Shown piece by piece: positions 26,960 through 36,403 of a stretch of DNA of 64,000 bases. Source of the DNA: Campylobacter concisus (GTDB lineage Bacteria > Campylobacterota > Campylobacteria > Campylobacterales > Campylobacteraceae); the NCBI RefSeq assembly GCF_003048775.2, contig NZ_CP049272.1, positions 1,302,001-1,366,000 of the forward strand. Direction: 5' to 3'. The position numbers and the translations under genes were made by a program. Every line of letters begins with the position of its first letter. Position 1 is the stretch's first letter. Below the pieces are notes generated by a model, which saw only the letters and a list, made by a program, of their open reading frames with translations, had not been told where the DNA came from and searched no databases.

Positions 26960-28180
26960 CTACTTTAAAAGCATGGTTTTTAGGATACGTTTTCCTATCT
27001 CAACGCCTGGCTGATCGTAGGTGTTGATGCCTAGCATGATACCAGTGGCCGAGGTTAGTAGCTCGTAGTAAAAAATGAGCCAGCCAGCGTGAAACTCATC
27101 AAGCCTCTCAAGCGTGATAGTATCGACACTTATGCCCTCTTGCATCAGTGCCATAACTGTCGCGTCGCACTGTAAATTTATAAGCTCATTTAGGCTTAGA
27201 CCTGCCACAAAATCGCACCCTTCAAGCCCTTTTAGGCTTAAATTTGGAATAGTCTTGTCGCTTGCGTGATCTTTTATCTTTATAAATGTCACGCTCTTAT
27301 CTTTTACGCCGTCCATTATAAGCTGCAAAAAGCTGTGCTGATCGCGACTACCGACAAGTCCAACTGGTGTAAGGCCGACCCTTTTATAGCCTCTTTTTTT
27401 ACCAAGGCTCTCCGCCCACAGCTGCACGTACCAGTCGTTAAATTCAAAAAATCTATCGCAATAGCTAAAAATGACATTTATACTGGCATTTCTGCTAGTG
27501 GCGTAGTGGTAGGCTTTAGCGACTATGGAGCTATCTTTTTGCTCGATGTATTGCTCCTTGCAAGCAAGCGCGCCCTCCAGTAGTGCCTTTATATCGTAGC
27601 CACAAATACCAAGAGGCACAAGGCCGATCGCACTTAATACACTAAATCTCCCGCCAACGTTTTTTGGGATATTGAAAAATTTAATCCTATTTTCTTTGGC
27701 AAAATTTTCTAAATTTGTCCCAGGATCAGTTATGATGAGGAAATTTTTGCCTAAATTTTGAGGTTTAAAGTCATCAAGCAAGCACTTAAAAATAGTAATC
27801 GTCTCGATCGTGTTGCCTGATTTTGAGCTTATTATAAAAAGTGTCTCGTCAAATTTTAGCCCACTAAGTGCGCTTTTGTAGCTGCAAGGATCGACGTTAT
27901 CTAAAAATAAAAGCTCTCTTTTTATCCCCTTTGTGCCATTAAGCATTGATTTTAGCGCCTTTACGCCAAGACTGCTGCCGCCAATGCCAACAAGTACTAC
28001 ATTTTTGATATAAGCTAGCCCCTTTTCATACTCCTCGATCTCGCCAAGTAAATTTTGCCCGAGCACTGGCAGGTGGTAGTAGCCTATCTCGCCGCTTTCG
28101 TATTCGTCGTTTATGCGTTTGGCGTAGGAGTCGATGACCTCGCTGCTTGCAAAGTTAAATTTAAATGAAGTCTCTATCAT
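26960..28180 (-). CDS. pgi: Glucose-6-phosphate isomerase
   Basis: PGI interconverts glucose 6-phosphate and fructose 6-phosphate. The 406 residues match the short epsilonproteobacterial form. Family segments include VLVGIGGSSLGVKAL, FIISKSGNTIETI, GGRFSVLSAIGLVPLGI and GVEIGK near the end. In Campylobacter, where glycolysis is incomplete, it serves gluconeogenesis and surface-sugar supply. It overlaps galU by 4 nt. Confidence 0.95.
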   Translation of the reverse strand: MIETSFKFNFASSEVIDSYAKRINDEYESGEIGYYHLPVLGQNLLGEIEEYEKGLAYIKNVVLVGIGGSSLGVKALKSMLNGTKGIKRELLFLDNVDPCSYKSALSGLKFDETLFIISSKSGNTIETITIFKCLLDDFKPQNLGKNFLIITDPGTNLENFAKENRIKFFNIPKNVGGRFSVLSAIGLVPLGICGYDIKALLEGALACKEQYIEQKDSSIVAKAYHYATSRNASINVIFSYCDRFFEFNDWYVQLWAESLGKKRGYKRVGLTPVGLVGSRDQHSFLQLIMDGVKDKSVTFIKIKDHASDKTIPNLSLKGLEGCDFVAGLSLNELINLQCDATVMALMQEGISVDTITLERLDEFHAGWLIFYYELLTSATGIMLGINTYDQPGVEIGKRILKTMLLK

Positions 28181-28998
28181 TTACTGCGCTCGTAAAAGAA
28201 ATTTGTAGCCTCGACAAAGCCATCGATGCTGCCGCAGTCAAACCTCTTGCCCTTAAATTTATAAGCTAGCACCATGCCATCTTTTGCCTGCGTTTTTAGC
28301 GCGTCTGTGATCTGAATTTCGCCGTTTTTGCCTGGTTTTGTTCGCTCTAAGATGTTAAAAATATCTGGCGTTAAGATGTAGCGACCAATTATCGCTAAAT
28401 TTGTCGGAGCCTCAGCAGGATCAGGCTTTTCAACCATATCATCGACCATTATGAGATCATCTTCTATAAACCTGCCGCTTACGACGCCATAAGACTTAGT
28501 CTGCTCTTTTGGCACCTCCATCACCGCAACGACGCTGCAGCGATACTTTTCATAAATTTTAACCATCTGTGAAAGCACGCCCTCGCCGTTTTCATTTATA
28601 CATAGATCATCTGCCAAAATGACCCCAAATGCCTCATCTCGAACTAGCGTTTTACCCGTATAAATGGCGTGTCCAAGCCCTTTCATAGCATTTTGCCTAG
28701 TAAATGAAAATGTGCATGAGCTCATTAAATTTCTAACTTCGCTAAGCAACGACTCTTTTTGGCTGCCTGCGATCTCTTTTTCTAGCTCGTAGCTGATGTC
28801 AAAATAGTCCTCAAGCGCCCTTTTTCCGCGTCCTGTGACAAAGGCCATATTGTCCATGCCAGCCTCAAGCGCCTCATCAACGCCGTAGTGAATGAGTGGT
28901 TTTGTAAGGATCGGCAACATCTCTTTTGGGAGTGATTTTGTAGCTGGTAAAAACCTCGTTCCATATCCAGCCGCTGGAAATAGGCAAGTTTGTATCAT
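28177..28998 (-). CDS. galU: UTP-glucose-1-phosphate uridylyltransferase
   Basis: GalU makes UDP-glucose for surface polysaccharides. The nucleotidyltransferase signature AAGYGTRFLPATKSLPKEML is at about 9-28, with VEKPDPAEAPTNLAIIGRY and the GEIQITDAL segment further on. 273 residues is normal. It is the first gene of galU-pgi-DUF1287 and diverges from the YigZ gene. Confidence 0.96.
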   Translation of the reverse strand: MIQTCLFPAAGYGTRFLPATKSLPKEMLPILTKPLIHYGVDEALEAGMDNMAFVTGRGKRALEDYFDISYELEKEIAGSQKESLLSEVRNLMSSCTFSFTRQNAMKGLGHAIYTGKTLVRDEAFGVILADDLCINENGEGVLSQMVKIYEKYRCSVVAVMEVPKEQTKSYGVVSGRFIEDDLIMVDDMVEKPDPAEAPTNLAIIGRYILTPDIFNILERTKPGKNGEIQITDALKTQAKDGMVLAYKFKGKRFDCGSIDGFVEATNFFYERSK

Positions 28999-29124
28999 TT
29001 TAGTCCTTCGTGAAAAATTGCAAAATTCTACTATCTTTTCCTTAATAATATAAATTTGTCTGAATTTACAAGGCTTTAATTAGCAAATTGATAAGATTTT
29101 TAAAATTTTTAAAAAAGAGCAAAT

Positions 29125-29760
29125 TTGCAGACGATTGATAGGATTTTCAAAGCCCAGCTTGATATAAAAAAGTCAAATTTCTTAGCATTTTTGTGCCCGA
29201 TAAGCTCGTTTAAAAGCTTGCACGAACACCTAAAAGAGGAGCATTTTAAGGCTGTTCACGTAGTTTGGGCAACAAGGGAGTTAAACAAATACGGACAGAT
29301 AGTCGAAAATCAAAGCGACGATGGCGAGCCAAAGGGCACTAGCGGTCAGCCAAGCCTAAACGCGCTAAGGGGCGCTGATCTTATAAATGTTGGCGTCTTG
29401 ATAGTCAGGTATTTTGGCGGGATAAAGCTTGGCACTGGAGGGCTTGTAAGAGCCTACTCTGGGGCTGTAAATGAGGTGATAAATGAAGCGATAAAAGATG
29501 GTGGCATGATGAAATTTGAGATAAAAGATGAGATCAAATTTTTTACGCCATTTTCGTTGATGAGCCGCTTTGAACACTACTTCGCCACTAAAAATTTAAG
29601 CGAGTTTGAAAGAGAATTTAATGACTCTGGAGCGATCTGGAGCGTAAATTTAAACGAAGCCGAGTTTGCCGAGCTATTTAAATTTTGCAAAGAATTTGAA
29701 GCAAGCGAGTTTAAATTTCTAGCCTTGCCACTTGGCAGCAAAGCGCTGTTTATTTATTAA
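29125..29760 (+). CDS. YigZ/IMPACT family protein
   Basis: A 211-residue protein of the YigZ (UPF0029) family. The signature QSDDGEPKGTSGQP is near residues 66-79, followed by VGVLIVRYFGGIKLGTGGLV. The biochemical role is not established; the family is related to eukaryotic IMPACT. The start is a TTG at 29125 with a weak purine stretch (AAAGAG) upstream. No upstream ATG exists in frame. lgt follows on the same strand after 36 nt. Confidence 0.87.
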   Translation: MQTIDRIFKAQLDIKKSNFLAFLCPISSFKSLHEHLKEEHFKAVHVVWATRELNKYGQIVENQSDDGEPKGTSGQPSLNALRGADLINVGVLIVRYFGGIKLGTGGLVRAYSGAVNEVINEAIKDGGMMKFEIKDEIKFFTPFSLMSRFEHYFATKNLSEFEREFNDSGAIWSVNLNEAEFAELFKFCKEFEASEFKFLALPLGSKALFIY

Positions 29761-29796
29761 TTGTAAAATCGCATAAATTTAAAAAGAAAGTAAAAA

Positions 29797-30624
29797 ATGG
29801 AAATTTGGAACGACATTTATAACCACTTCAACCCAGTCGCCTTTAGCCTCTTTGGCTTTAGCGTGCACTGGTATGGTCTTATGTATATTTTGGCCCTTGT
29901 TTTGGCACTCGCCATGGCAAAGTATCTCGTTAAAAAAGATGATATCCCTATCTCAAATCAACTTTTAGACAACTACTTTTTTTGGGTAGAGATAGGCGTT
30001 ATTTTAGGCGCTAGACTTGGCTGGGTTTTAGTATATTCAGGCGAAGTAAGCTACTACTTGGCGCAACCTTGGCAAATTTTTAATCCATTTCATAACGGCG
30101 AGTTTATAGGAATTCGTGGCATGAGTTACCACGGAGCAGTAGTTGGCTTTTTGCTTGCGACATATCTATTTTGCAAAAGGTATAAACAAAATTTATGGCA
30201 GCTACTTGATCTTTGTGCCGTTTGCATACCTTTTGGCTATACATTTGGCAGGGTCGGAAATTTCTTAAATCAAGAGCTTTTTGGACGCGTCACAGACGTG
30301 CCTTGGGCGATAAATGTTTTTGGGCAATCAAGACATCCTAGTCAGCTTTATGAGGCATTCTTAGAAGGTTTAGTTATTTTTATTATTTTATTTTTATATA
30401 GAAAATTTAAGAAATTTAATGGCGAGCTGATAGCGCTTTATGCTATTTTATACACTTTTGCAAGATTTATTTGCGAGTTTTTTAGAGAGCCTGACTCAGG
30501 GCTTGGATTTATTATTTTTAGTCTTTCAATGGGTCAAATATTATCACTTATCATGTGTGGTTTTGGAATTTTTGTTTATGCCATGCTTTATAAAAAATTT
30601 CAAAGCTCTAATATAAGTGTTTAA
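29797..30624 (+). CDS. lgt: Prolipoprotein diacylglyceryl transferase
   Basis: Lgt attaches diacylglycerol to the lipobox Cys of prelipoproteins in the inner membrane. The 275-residue, seven-helix protein has the conserved [13 protein letters not shown], the signature [14 protein letters not shown], and [13 protein letters not shown]. An AGAAAG SD sequence precedes the ATG. Confidence 0.95.
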   Translation: MEIWNDIYNHFNPVAFSLFGFSVHWYGLMYILALVLALAMAKYLVKKDDIPISNQLLDNYFFWVEIGVILGARLGWVLVYSGEVSYYLAQPWQIFNPFHNGEFIGIRGMSYHGAVVGFLLATYLFCKRYKQNLWQLLDLCAVCIPFGYTFGRVGNFLNQELFGRVTDVPWAINVFGQSRHPSQLYEAFLEGLVIFIILFLYRKFKKFNGELIALYAILYTFARFICEFFREPDSGLGFIIFSLSMGQILSLIMCGFGIFVYAMLYKKFQSSNISV

Positions 30625-30665
30625 AAAATATTAAAGTAAAAATCTGATAGCATTAGCTTTATCAA

Positions 30666-30693
30666 TTAATACTAATATTTAAATTAGTATTAA
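30666..30693. repeat. Inverted repeat upstream of frdC
   Basis: Perfect 11-bp arms TTAATACTAAT / ATTAGTATTAA around a 6-nt AT spacer, 42 nt after the lgt stop and 37 nt before frdC. It could be the lgt terminator or an operator for the fumarate reductase operon. It is AT-rich and lacks a clear T-tract. Confidence 0.55.
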
Positions 30694-30730
30694 GAAATGA
30701 TAATTTATTTCAAATTTCTTAGGAGGGCTC

Positions 30731-31429
30731 ATGACCGGGCTTATAGAAGGTTTTTTGGGAAAACGGTCGGACGACAAAAAAAGTCGCACTCCAGCCGCTT
30801 GGGATAGATGGCAAAGTATTACAGGGTTTATTCTAGCCTGTTTTATATTGTGCCATATGGTTTTTACTTCTACTATACTACTTGGCAAAGACGCATTTAA
30901 CGCTGTCGTAGGGTTTGCGGAGGCTAAATTTTTATTTGGAGAAACTACTTGGTGGATCACTAACGTTATAGCCGCGGTAATATTCGCCATTTTTATCGCT
31001 CATGCATTTTTAGCTATGAGAAAATTTCCAGCAAACTACAGACAATATCTAATGTTTAGAGGCCACAAAGACCGCATGAAGCACCTTGATACTACGCTTT
31101 GGTGGTTTCAGTTTTTAACCGGTTTTGCGCTATTTTTCGCAGCCAGCGCGCACCTAGTGGATATAGTCTTTGGCGGACATATTACTGCCGACAAATCAGC
31201 GGCTGCATTTCATCAACTAGAAATTTTCTACTTCGCACTACTTGTTTTTATGGTCGTTCACGCTAGTATCGGTATGTACCGCTTGTATGTCAAATGGATA
31301 AGCATTGATGGTGCAAATAAGCACGAAATGTTTGCCAAAAGAAATAAGGCAAAAACAATTGTATTTGCCGTTTATGGCATACTTGCTATAATTGCGCTAA
31401 TTGCCGATTTCGTGTGGATCAGCCATTAA
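30731..31429 (+). CDS. frdC: Fumarate reductase cytochrome b subunit
   Basis: The dihaem membrane anchor of Wolinella-type menaquinol:fumarate reductase, 232 residues and five helices. Four histidines match the haem b ligands of the Wolinella protein in position: H42, H91, H141 and about H177. E64 (GFAEAKF) sits where the menaquinol-site Glu66 lies in Wolinella. A strong AGGAGG is 5 nt before the ATG. It heads frdCAB. Confidence 0.95.
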   Translation: MTGLIEGFLGKRSDDKKSRTPAAWDRWQSITGFILACFILCHMVFTSTILLGKDAFNAVVGFAEAKFLFGETTWWITNVIAAVIFAIFIAHAFLAMRKFPANYRQYLMFRGHKDRMKHLDTTLWWFQFLTGFALFFAASAHLVDIVFGGHITADKSAAAFHQLEIFYFALLVFMVVHASIGMYRLYVKWISIDGANKHEMFAKRNKAKTIVFAVYGILAIIALIADFVWISH

Positions 31430-31443
31430 AAAGGAGCTAGAAG

Positions 31444-33462
31444 ATGAATGTAAAATATTATGATGCATTGGTAATTGGTGGTGGTCTAGCTGGTCTTAGA
31501 GCTGCTGTGGCTGCTGGAGGAAAGGGCTTAAGCACCGTCGTTTTAAGCCTAATACCTGTAAAACGCTCGCACTCTGCGGCTGCGCAAGGCGGCATGCAAG
31601 CCTCTTTGGGAAATTCAAAAATGAGCGAAGGCGACAACGAGGACGTACACTTTGCCGACACGGTAAAAGGTAGCGACTGGGGCTGCGATCAGCAAGTCGC
31701 GCGTATGTTTTGTCAAACCGCGCCTAAGGCGATCCGCGAGCTAGCGGCTTGGGGCGTGCCTTGGACTCGTATAACAAAAGGCGAGAGAAGCGCTATCATC
31801 AACGCTCAAAAAACGACCATTGTAGAAAAAGAAGAGGTCCACGGACTCATCCACTCTCGCGACTTTGGCGGAACTAAAAAATGGAGAACATGCTTTACGG
31901 CAGACGCCACCGGTCACACTATGCTTTTTGCCGTAGCGAACGAAGCTCTAAAGCACAACGTAGAAATCCACGACAGAAAAGAAGCTATCGCGCTAATCCA
32001 CGCAAATAACCGCTGTTACGGCGCGATCGTTCGCGATCTAGTTAACGGCGAGATCACGGCATACGTCGCAAAAGGTACGCTAATCGCTACGGGCGGCTAC
32101 GGTAGGGTTTATAAACACACTACAAACGCCGTAGTTTGCGAGGGTATAGGTGCGGCCATCGCTCTTGAGACCGGCGTAGCTCAGCTAGGAAATATGGAAG
32201 CTGTTCAGTTTCACCCGACTCCGATCGTTCCAAGCGGTATCTTGCTAACGGAAGGTTGCCGCGGCGACGGCGGAATTTTACGCGACGTGGACGGATATCG
32301 ATTTATGCCTGATTATGAGCCTGAGAAAAAAGAACTAGCTAGCCGCGACGTCGTAAGCCGCCGCATCATGGAGCATATCCGCGCAGGTAAAGGCGTACCT
32401 AGCCCATACGGATATCATGTTTGGCTAGATATCTCTATCCTAGGACGCGAGCATATAGAGAAAAACTTACGCGACGTTCAAGAAATTTGCGAAATCTTTA
32501 ACGGCATCGATCCTGCCGACACCGAAGTATATACCGACGAGAATGGACGACAGCGCGGTAAAGGTTGGGCGCCGATCCTACCTATGCAGCACTACTCTAT
32601 GGGTGGCATAAAAACTAAGCCTACAGGCGAGAGCCCGACGTTAGCAGGTCTATTTAGCGCCGGCGAGGCTGCGTGCTGGGATATGCACGGATTTAACCGC
32701 CTAGGCGGCAACTCCGTTTCAGAAACTGTCGTAGCGGGCATGATCGTTGGGGACTATTTTGCCGATTACTGCGGTAGCCACGAGATAGATATAAATACCG
32801 CAGATATCGAAAAATTCGTTAAAAAAGAGGAAGACTATCTAAAAAGCCTTGTTGAAAAAGAGGGCAAATTTAACGTATTTGAGATCAAAAACAAGATGAA
32901 AGACATCATGTGGGAGCACGTGGCGATCTTTAGAACAGGCGAAGGTCTAGCCGTAGCGGTAAAAGAGCTAGAAGAGCTTTATAAACAATCTTTAGACGTC
33001 AAAGTTACAAACAAGGCGCTATTTGGCAACCCTGAGCTTGAGGAAGCCTACCGCGTACCAAAGATGCTAAAACTAGCCCTTTGTATCGCAAAAGGCGCGC
33101 TTGATCGCACCGAGAGCCGCGGAGCGCACTGCCGCGAAGACTATCCGAAACGCGACGACCTAAACTGGCTAAACAGAACTCTAACTAGCTGGAAAGAGGG
33201 CGATACACTACCGACTATCGTGTATGAGCCACTTGATATTATGAAAATGGAGATGCCACCAGCATTTAGAGGCTATGGTGCGAAAGGTAATATTATTGAG
33301 CATCCAGATAGTGCCATCCGCCAAAAAGAGGTTGATGAAATTCGTGAGAAAATGCAAGCTGAAGGTAAGAGCAGACAAGAAATTCAAGAGGTTTTAATGC
33401 ACTATGATCTTCAACCAAAATATAAAGCACCAAACGAAAGAGCAGGAATAGGATATGAGTAG
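31444..33462 (+). CDS. frdA: Fumarate reductase flavoprotein subunit
   Basis: The catalytic subunit reduces fumarate to succinate with covalently bound FAD. In its 672 residues, [10 protein letters not shown] holds the FAD-linking His (H43), [11 protein letters not shown] is the dinucleotide fold, and [21 protein letters not shown] and the [19 protein letters not shown] segment are active-site parts. Base composition is odd: by eye, about 31530-33220 is richer in GC and in codons such as GCG, CGC, GAC and TAC than the gene's two ends. It overlaps frdB by 8 nt. Confidence 0.96.
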   Translation: MNVKYYDALVIGGGLAGLRAAVAAGGKGLSTVVLSLIPVKRSHSAAAQGGMQASLGNSKMSEGDNEDVHFADTVKGSDWGCDQQVARMFCQTAPKAIRELAAWGVPWTRITKGERSAIINAQKTTIVEKEEVHGLIHSRDFGGTKKWRTCFTADATGHTMLFAVANEALKHNVEIHDRKEAIALIHANNRCYGAIVRDLVNGEITAYVAKGTLIATGGYGRVYKHTTNAVVCEGIGAAIALETGVAQLGNMEAVQFHPTPIVPSGILLTEGCRGDGGILRDVDGYRFMPDYEPEKKELASRDVVSRRIMEHIRAGKGVPSPYGYHVWLDISILGREHIEKNLRDVQEICEIFNGIDPADTEVYTDENGRQRGKGWAPILPMQHYSMGGIKTKPTGESPTLAGLFSAGEAACWDMHGFNRLGGNSVSETVVAGMIVGDYFADYCGSHEIDINTADIEKFVKKEEDYLKSLVEKEGKFNVFEIKNKMKDIMWEHVAIFRTGEGLAVAVKELEELYKQSLDVKVTNKALFGNPELEEAYRVPKMLKLALCIAKGALDRTESRGAHCREDYPKRDDLNWLNRTLTSWKEGDTLPTIVYEPLDIMKMEMPPAFRGYGAKGNIIEHPDSAIRQKEVDEIREKMQAEGKSRQEIQEVLMHYDLQPKYKAPNERAGIGYE

Positions 33463-34174
33463 AAAAATAACCATAAAAGCATTTAAATATAATCCGTTAA
33501 GCAAAATTTCAAAGCCGCATTTTGCGACCTACGAGCTAGAAGAGACTGATGGTATGACATTGTTTATCGCGTTAAATATGATTCGCGAGAAATTTGACCC
33601 AGATCTTAGCTTTGACTTCGTTTGCCGTGCTGGAATTTGTGGAAGTTGTGGCATGCTTGTAAATGGTAAGCCAAGATTAGCTTGTAGAACTCTTACTAAG
33701 GATTTTGAAAGCGGAGTAATTGAGCTTATGCCTTTGCCAGTATTTAAGCTTTTAAAAGACCTAAGCGTAGACACCGGCAACTGGATGAATGCGATGAGTA
33801 GGCGCGTGGAGAGCTGGATACACACCGACCACGAGACCGATATCTCTAAGCTTGAGGAAAAAGTTGAGCCTGAAGTGGCTCAAGAGGTATTTGAGCTTGA
33901 TCGCTGCATCGAGTGCGGTATCTGCGTGGCTGCGTGCGGTACGGCTATCATGAGGCCTGATTTCATCGGTGCGGTCGGACTTAACCGCGTAGCTAGATTT
34001 AAAATCGACGCGCTTGATAAACGAACCGACGAGGACTTTTACGAGCTTATCGGCGATGATGACGGCGTGTTTGGCTGTATGACGCTGCTAGGCTGCGAGG
34101 ATAACTGCCCTAAACACTTACCACTTCAAAGCCGCATAGCTTATATGCGTAGAAAAATGGCTGCTATAAAGTAG
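33455..34174 (+). CDS. frdB: Fumarate reductase iron-sulfur subunit
   Basis: Carries electrons from the cytochrome b subunit to FAD through three clusters. Ligands visible in the 239 residues are the [2Fe-2S] set [10 protein letters not shown] plus C in RLAC, the [4Fe-4S] set [11 protein letters not shown], and the third set [12 protein letters not shown]. The second half (about 33760-34110) again has higher GC and different codon choice than the first half. Confidence 0.96.
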   Translation: MSRKITIKAFKYNPLSKISKPHFATYELEETDGMTLFIALNMIREKFDPDLSFDFVCRAGICGSCGMLVNGKPRLACRTLTKDFESGVIELMPLPVFKLLKDLSVDTGNWMNAMSRRVESWIHTDHETDISKLEEKVEPEVAQEVFELDRCIECGICVAACGTAIMRPDFIGAVGLNRVARFKIDALDKRTDEDFYELIGDDDGVFGCMTLLGCEDNCPKHLPLQSRIAYMRRKMAAIK

Positions 34175-34178
34175 AAAA

Positions 34179-34195
34179 GGGGCTGTAAAAGCCCC
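34179..34195. terminator. Terminator after frdB, possibly bidirectional
   Basis: Stem GGGGCT / AGCCCC with a 5-nt loop, 4 nt after the frdB stop. On the minus strand it is followed by TTTTC, so it can also end the convergent small membrane ORF. Confidence 0.7.
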
Positions 34196-34214
34196 AAATT
34201 TACTTCTAAATTTA

Positions 34215-34466
34215 TTAAAAAAGACTGCAAATAGATGCCAAAAGGCATAAAAAGATATCAATAGATACAAATAAGAAAAATAAAAATATCAAAAAAGGGA
34301 TTGATAAGAGTGCGCCCATTATATAACCAAGTGGAAATACGATAAATATAAAGACGATTCCAACACCAGAAACAAAACAAAAAATTAGTGCAAATATCGT
34401 AGCAAAGGTATTTACAAATAAGCTAATATTTTCTAAAAGAAAATTTGTTAGGCCAAGACATCTCAT
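34215..34466 (-). CDS. Small hydrophobic membrane protein
   Basis: An 83-residue ORF with no family I recognise. It is almost entirely hydrophobic with two or three membrane helices (about 14-36, 41-60 and 60-80). There is no SD sequence. Instead a TATAAT lies so close upstream (6 nt between it and the ATG) that transcription from it would start at or next to the ATG, giving a leaderless mRNA. It could also be a chance ORF, as hydrophobic ORFs arise easily in T-rich DNA. Confidence 0.4.
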   Translation of the reverse strand: MRCLGLTNFLLENISLFVNTFATIFALIFCFVSGVGIVFIFIVFPLGYIMGALLSIPFLIFLFFLFVSIDIFLCLLASICSLF

Positions 34467-34536
34467 GTTTTGATTATAGCTTTTAAGCCAAAAAATTTAT
34501 ATAATTTCAAAAATTTGCTTCATTTAAGGATATAAA

Positions 34537-35437
34537 ATGTTACCAAGCTATAAAGATATGATGCTGCCTATTTTGGATTTTGTCGCACAAAAGAAAGAGG
34601 CAAATAGAGCTGAAATTTCTAAATTTATAATTGAGCATTTTAAGTTAAAAGATGAAGATCTTTTGCAAAAAATAAAAAATAGGACACCAACCTATATGAG
34701 TAGAACAAGTTGGGCACTATTTTATCTTAGCTACAACCACACAAGTTAGATCAAAACCAAAAATGATACCTCTTGAAAAAGTTGGTAGAAGCCTATTTGC
34801 CATAACAAATTTTGGCAAAGAGCTAGTAAGTAGCAAGGACAAAAAGAGCAAATTTCTCTCTTGGTACGATGAAATTTACAAACAAGAGATAAGGCAAGAG
34901 AAAAAAGAAGCCACAGAAAATACCCCAGATGACAATATAGATGAAGCACTTTGCAAGATAAAAGAAGAGCTAAAAAGTGAAATTTTATCTAGCATTTTAG
35001 AAAAAGAGCCAAGATTTTTTGAATACCTTATAACAAAATTACTTGAAAAGATGAATTATGGAGCTGGAAATCTTACGAACAAAGGCCCAGATGGCGGGAT
35101 AGATGGCATCATAGACGAAGATGAACTTGGGCTTTCTAAAATTTATATCCAAGCAAAAAGATACAAAGACGGCAGTAATATCCGTAGGCCAGAGATTCAG
35201 CAGTTTATCGGCGCTATTTCAAATAAAAATACTAAAAAAGGCGTCTTTATCACTACGGCAAAATTTACTAAAGAAGCTGAAAATTTCGCCAAAGATAATC
35301 AAAATTTTAGTGTGGTTTTGATAGACGGTGACAAGCTTGCAGAGCTAATGATAAAATACAAAGTCGGCGTTCAAACAAGCCAAATATATGAAATTTGCAA
35401 AATCGATACCGACTTTTTTGAGGAAAATAATTTTTAA
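34537..35437 (+). pseudogene. Frameshifted Mrr-type restriction endonuclease
   Basis: Two adjacent frames make one Mrr-family protein. The first (34537-34749) is the N-terminal winged helix (MLPSYKDMMLPILDF through RTSWALFYLS) and stops early. The second, open from at least 34763, continues the family pattern (LEKVGRSLFAITNFGKELV) and holds the PD-(D/E)xK-type nuclease core: GPDGGIDGIIDED then IYIQAKRYK, the QxK variant seen in Mrr. One extra base near 34720-34745 explains the break. No simple homopolymer is at the break, so phase variation is not obvious. Mrr enzymes cut modified DNA. This copy is probably inactive unless the C-terminal part is translated alone from the ATG at 34763. Confidence 0.8.
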
Positions 35438-35671
35438 AAATTTTAAGCTATAAAGCACTAGCGTATATGTATTTATTAAAAGCAGTTGTGTGGGCTAATT
35501 CCGGTCTTGCTTTATTTATATGTTAAAAAGCAAATTTAAATCTTTACTAACGCCAAAATAGTCCAAATTTACCAGCTTAAAATGCTTTTTAAATCAAATT
35601 TTACTCTTATAAACGCCGTCTAAAATTTAAGTGTTATAATTACAGCGAAATAACGATTTTAAGGAGAGGAT

Positions 35672-36403
35672 ATGCAATCTCGCATAATCACTGGCGTTTT
35701 GATGTTTGTTGCTATTTTAGTAGTTTTTTTTATTGATAATTATATTTTAAATTTTATCTTGCTCGGCGCTGTGCTTTATTTTGCTTTTAATGAGTCGCTC
35801 AAGCTTTATAATATCGATCACAAACAGCTAGTTTTTGCCGCACTTGCTTTTTACGTGCTTACATATTTTACAAATCCAATTTTCATAGCGATCCTTGCTA
35901 TCATGCTGGTTGCTTCGATCCTAGCTCACATAAAAAGTGAAAATTTAAAGCTAGTCGCACCTTTTGTCTATCCAACCACGCCGATCTTTATGATATGGAT
36001 GCTTTACTCAGAGTATGGCGTAGGCTATCTTGTATGGCTTATTTTAAGCGTAGTTGCAAGCGATAGTGGTGCATTTTTTGTTGGCAAAATGTTTGGCAAA
36101 CATCCATTTAGCCCAAGCTCACCAAACAAAACAATAGAGGGTGCAGCAGGCGGTGTGGCGATAGGCACTGTGATTGGCTGCATTGTTGGAAATTTTGTAA
36201 CTGAAGGATTTTTCCAAATTTTATTCTCAAGCTTTTTAGTCTGCGTGTTTGCGGTTTGGGGAGATTTGTTTGAGAGTTACCTAAAAAGACTTTGCGGCGT
36301 CAAAGATAGTGGTTCGCTCTTCCCAGGACATGGAGGCATGCTTGATAGAATAGATGGCTATTTATTTGGTGTAGTTGCCCTACTTTGGTCGCTCTCGTGG
36401 TAA
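35672..36403 (+). CDS. cdsA: Phosphatidate cytidylyltransferase
   Basis: CdsA makes CDP-diacylglycerol, the precursor of all phospholipids, in the inner membrane. The 243-residue polytopic protein ends with the family signature (YLKRLCGVKDSGSLFPGHGG followed by MLDR). An AAGGAGAGG SD sequence precedes the ATG. It is the first gene of a five-gene unit with dxr, an NCS2 permease, pgp1 and tsaD, all touching or overlapping. Confidence 0.95.
   Translation: MQSRIITGVLMFVAILVVFFIDNYILNFILLGAVLYFAFNESLKLYNIDHKQLVFAALAFYVLTYFTNPIFIAILAIMLVASILAHIKSENLKLVAPFVYPTTPIFMIWMLYSEYGVGYLVWLILSVVASDSGAFFVGKMFGKHPFSPSSPNKTIEGAAGGVAIGTVIGCIVGNFVTEGFFQILFSSFLVCVFAVWGDLFESYLKRLCGVKDSGSLFPGHGGMLDRIDGYLFGVVALLWSLSW

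Noticed and set aside
35438-35671. Short hydrophobic ORF (ATG near 35467, 19 codons)
   Set aside because: No SD sequence and too short to separate from chance.
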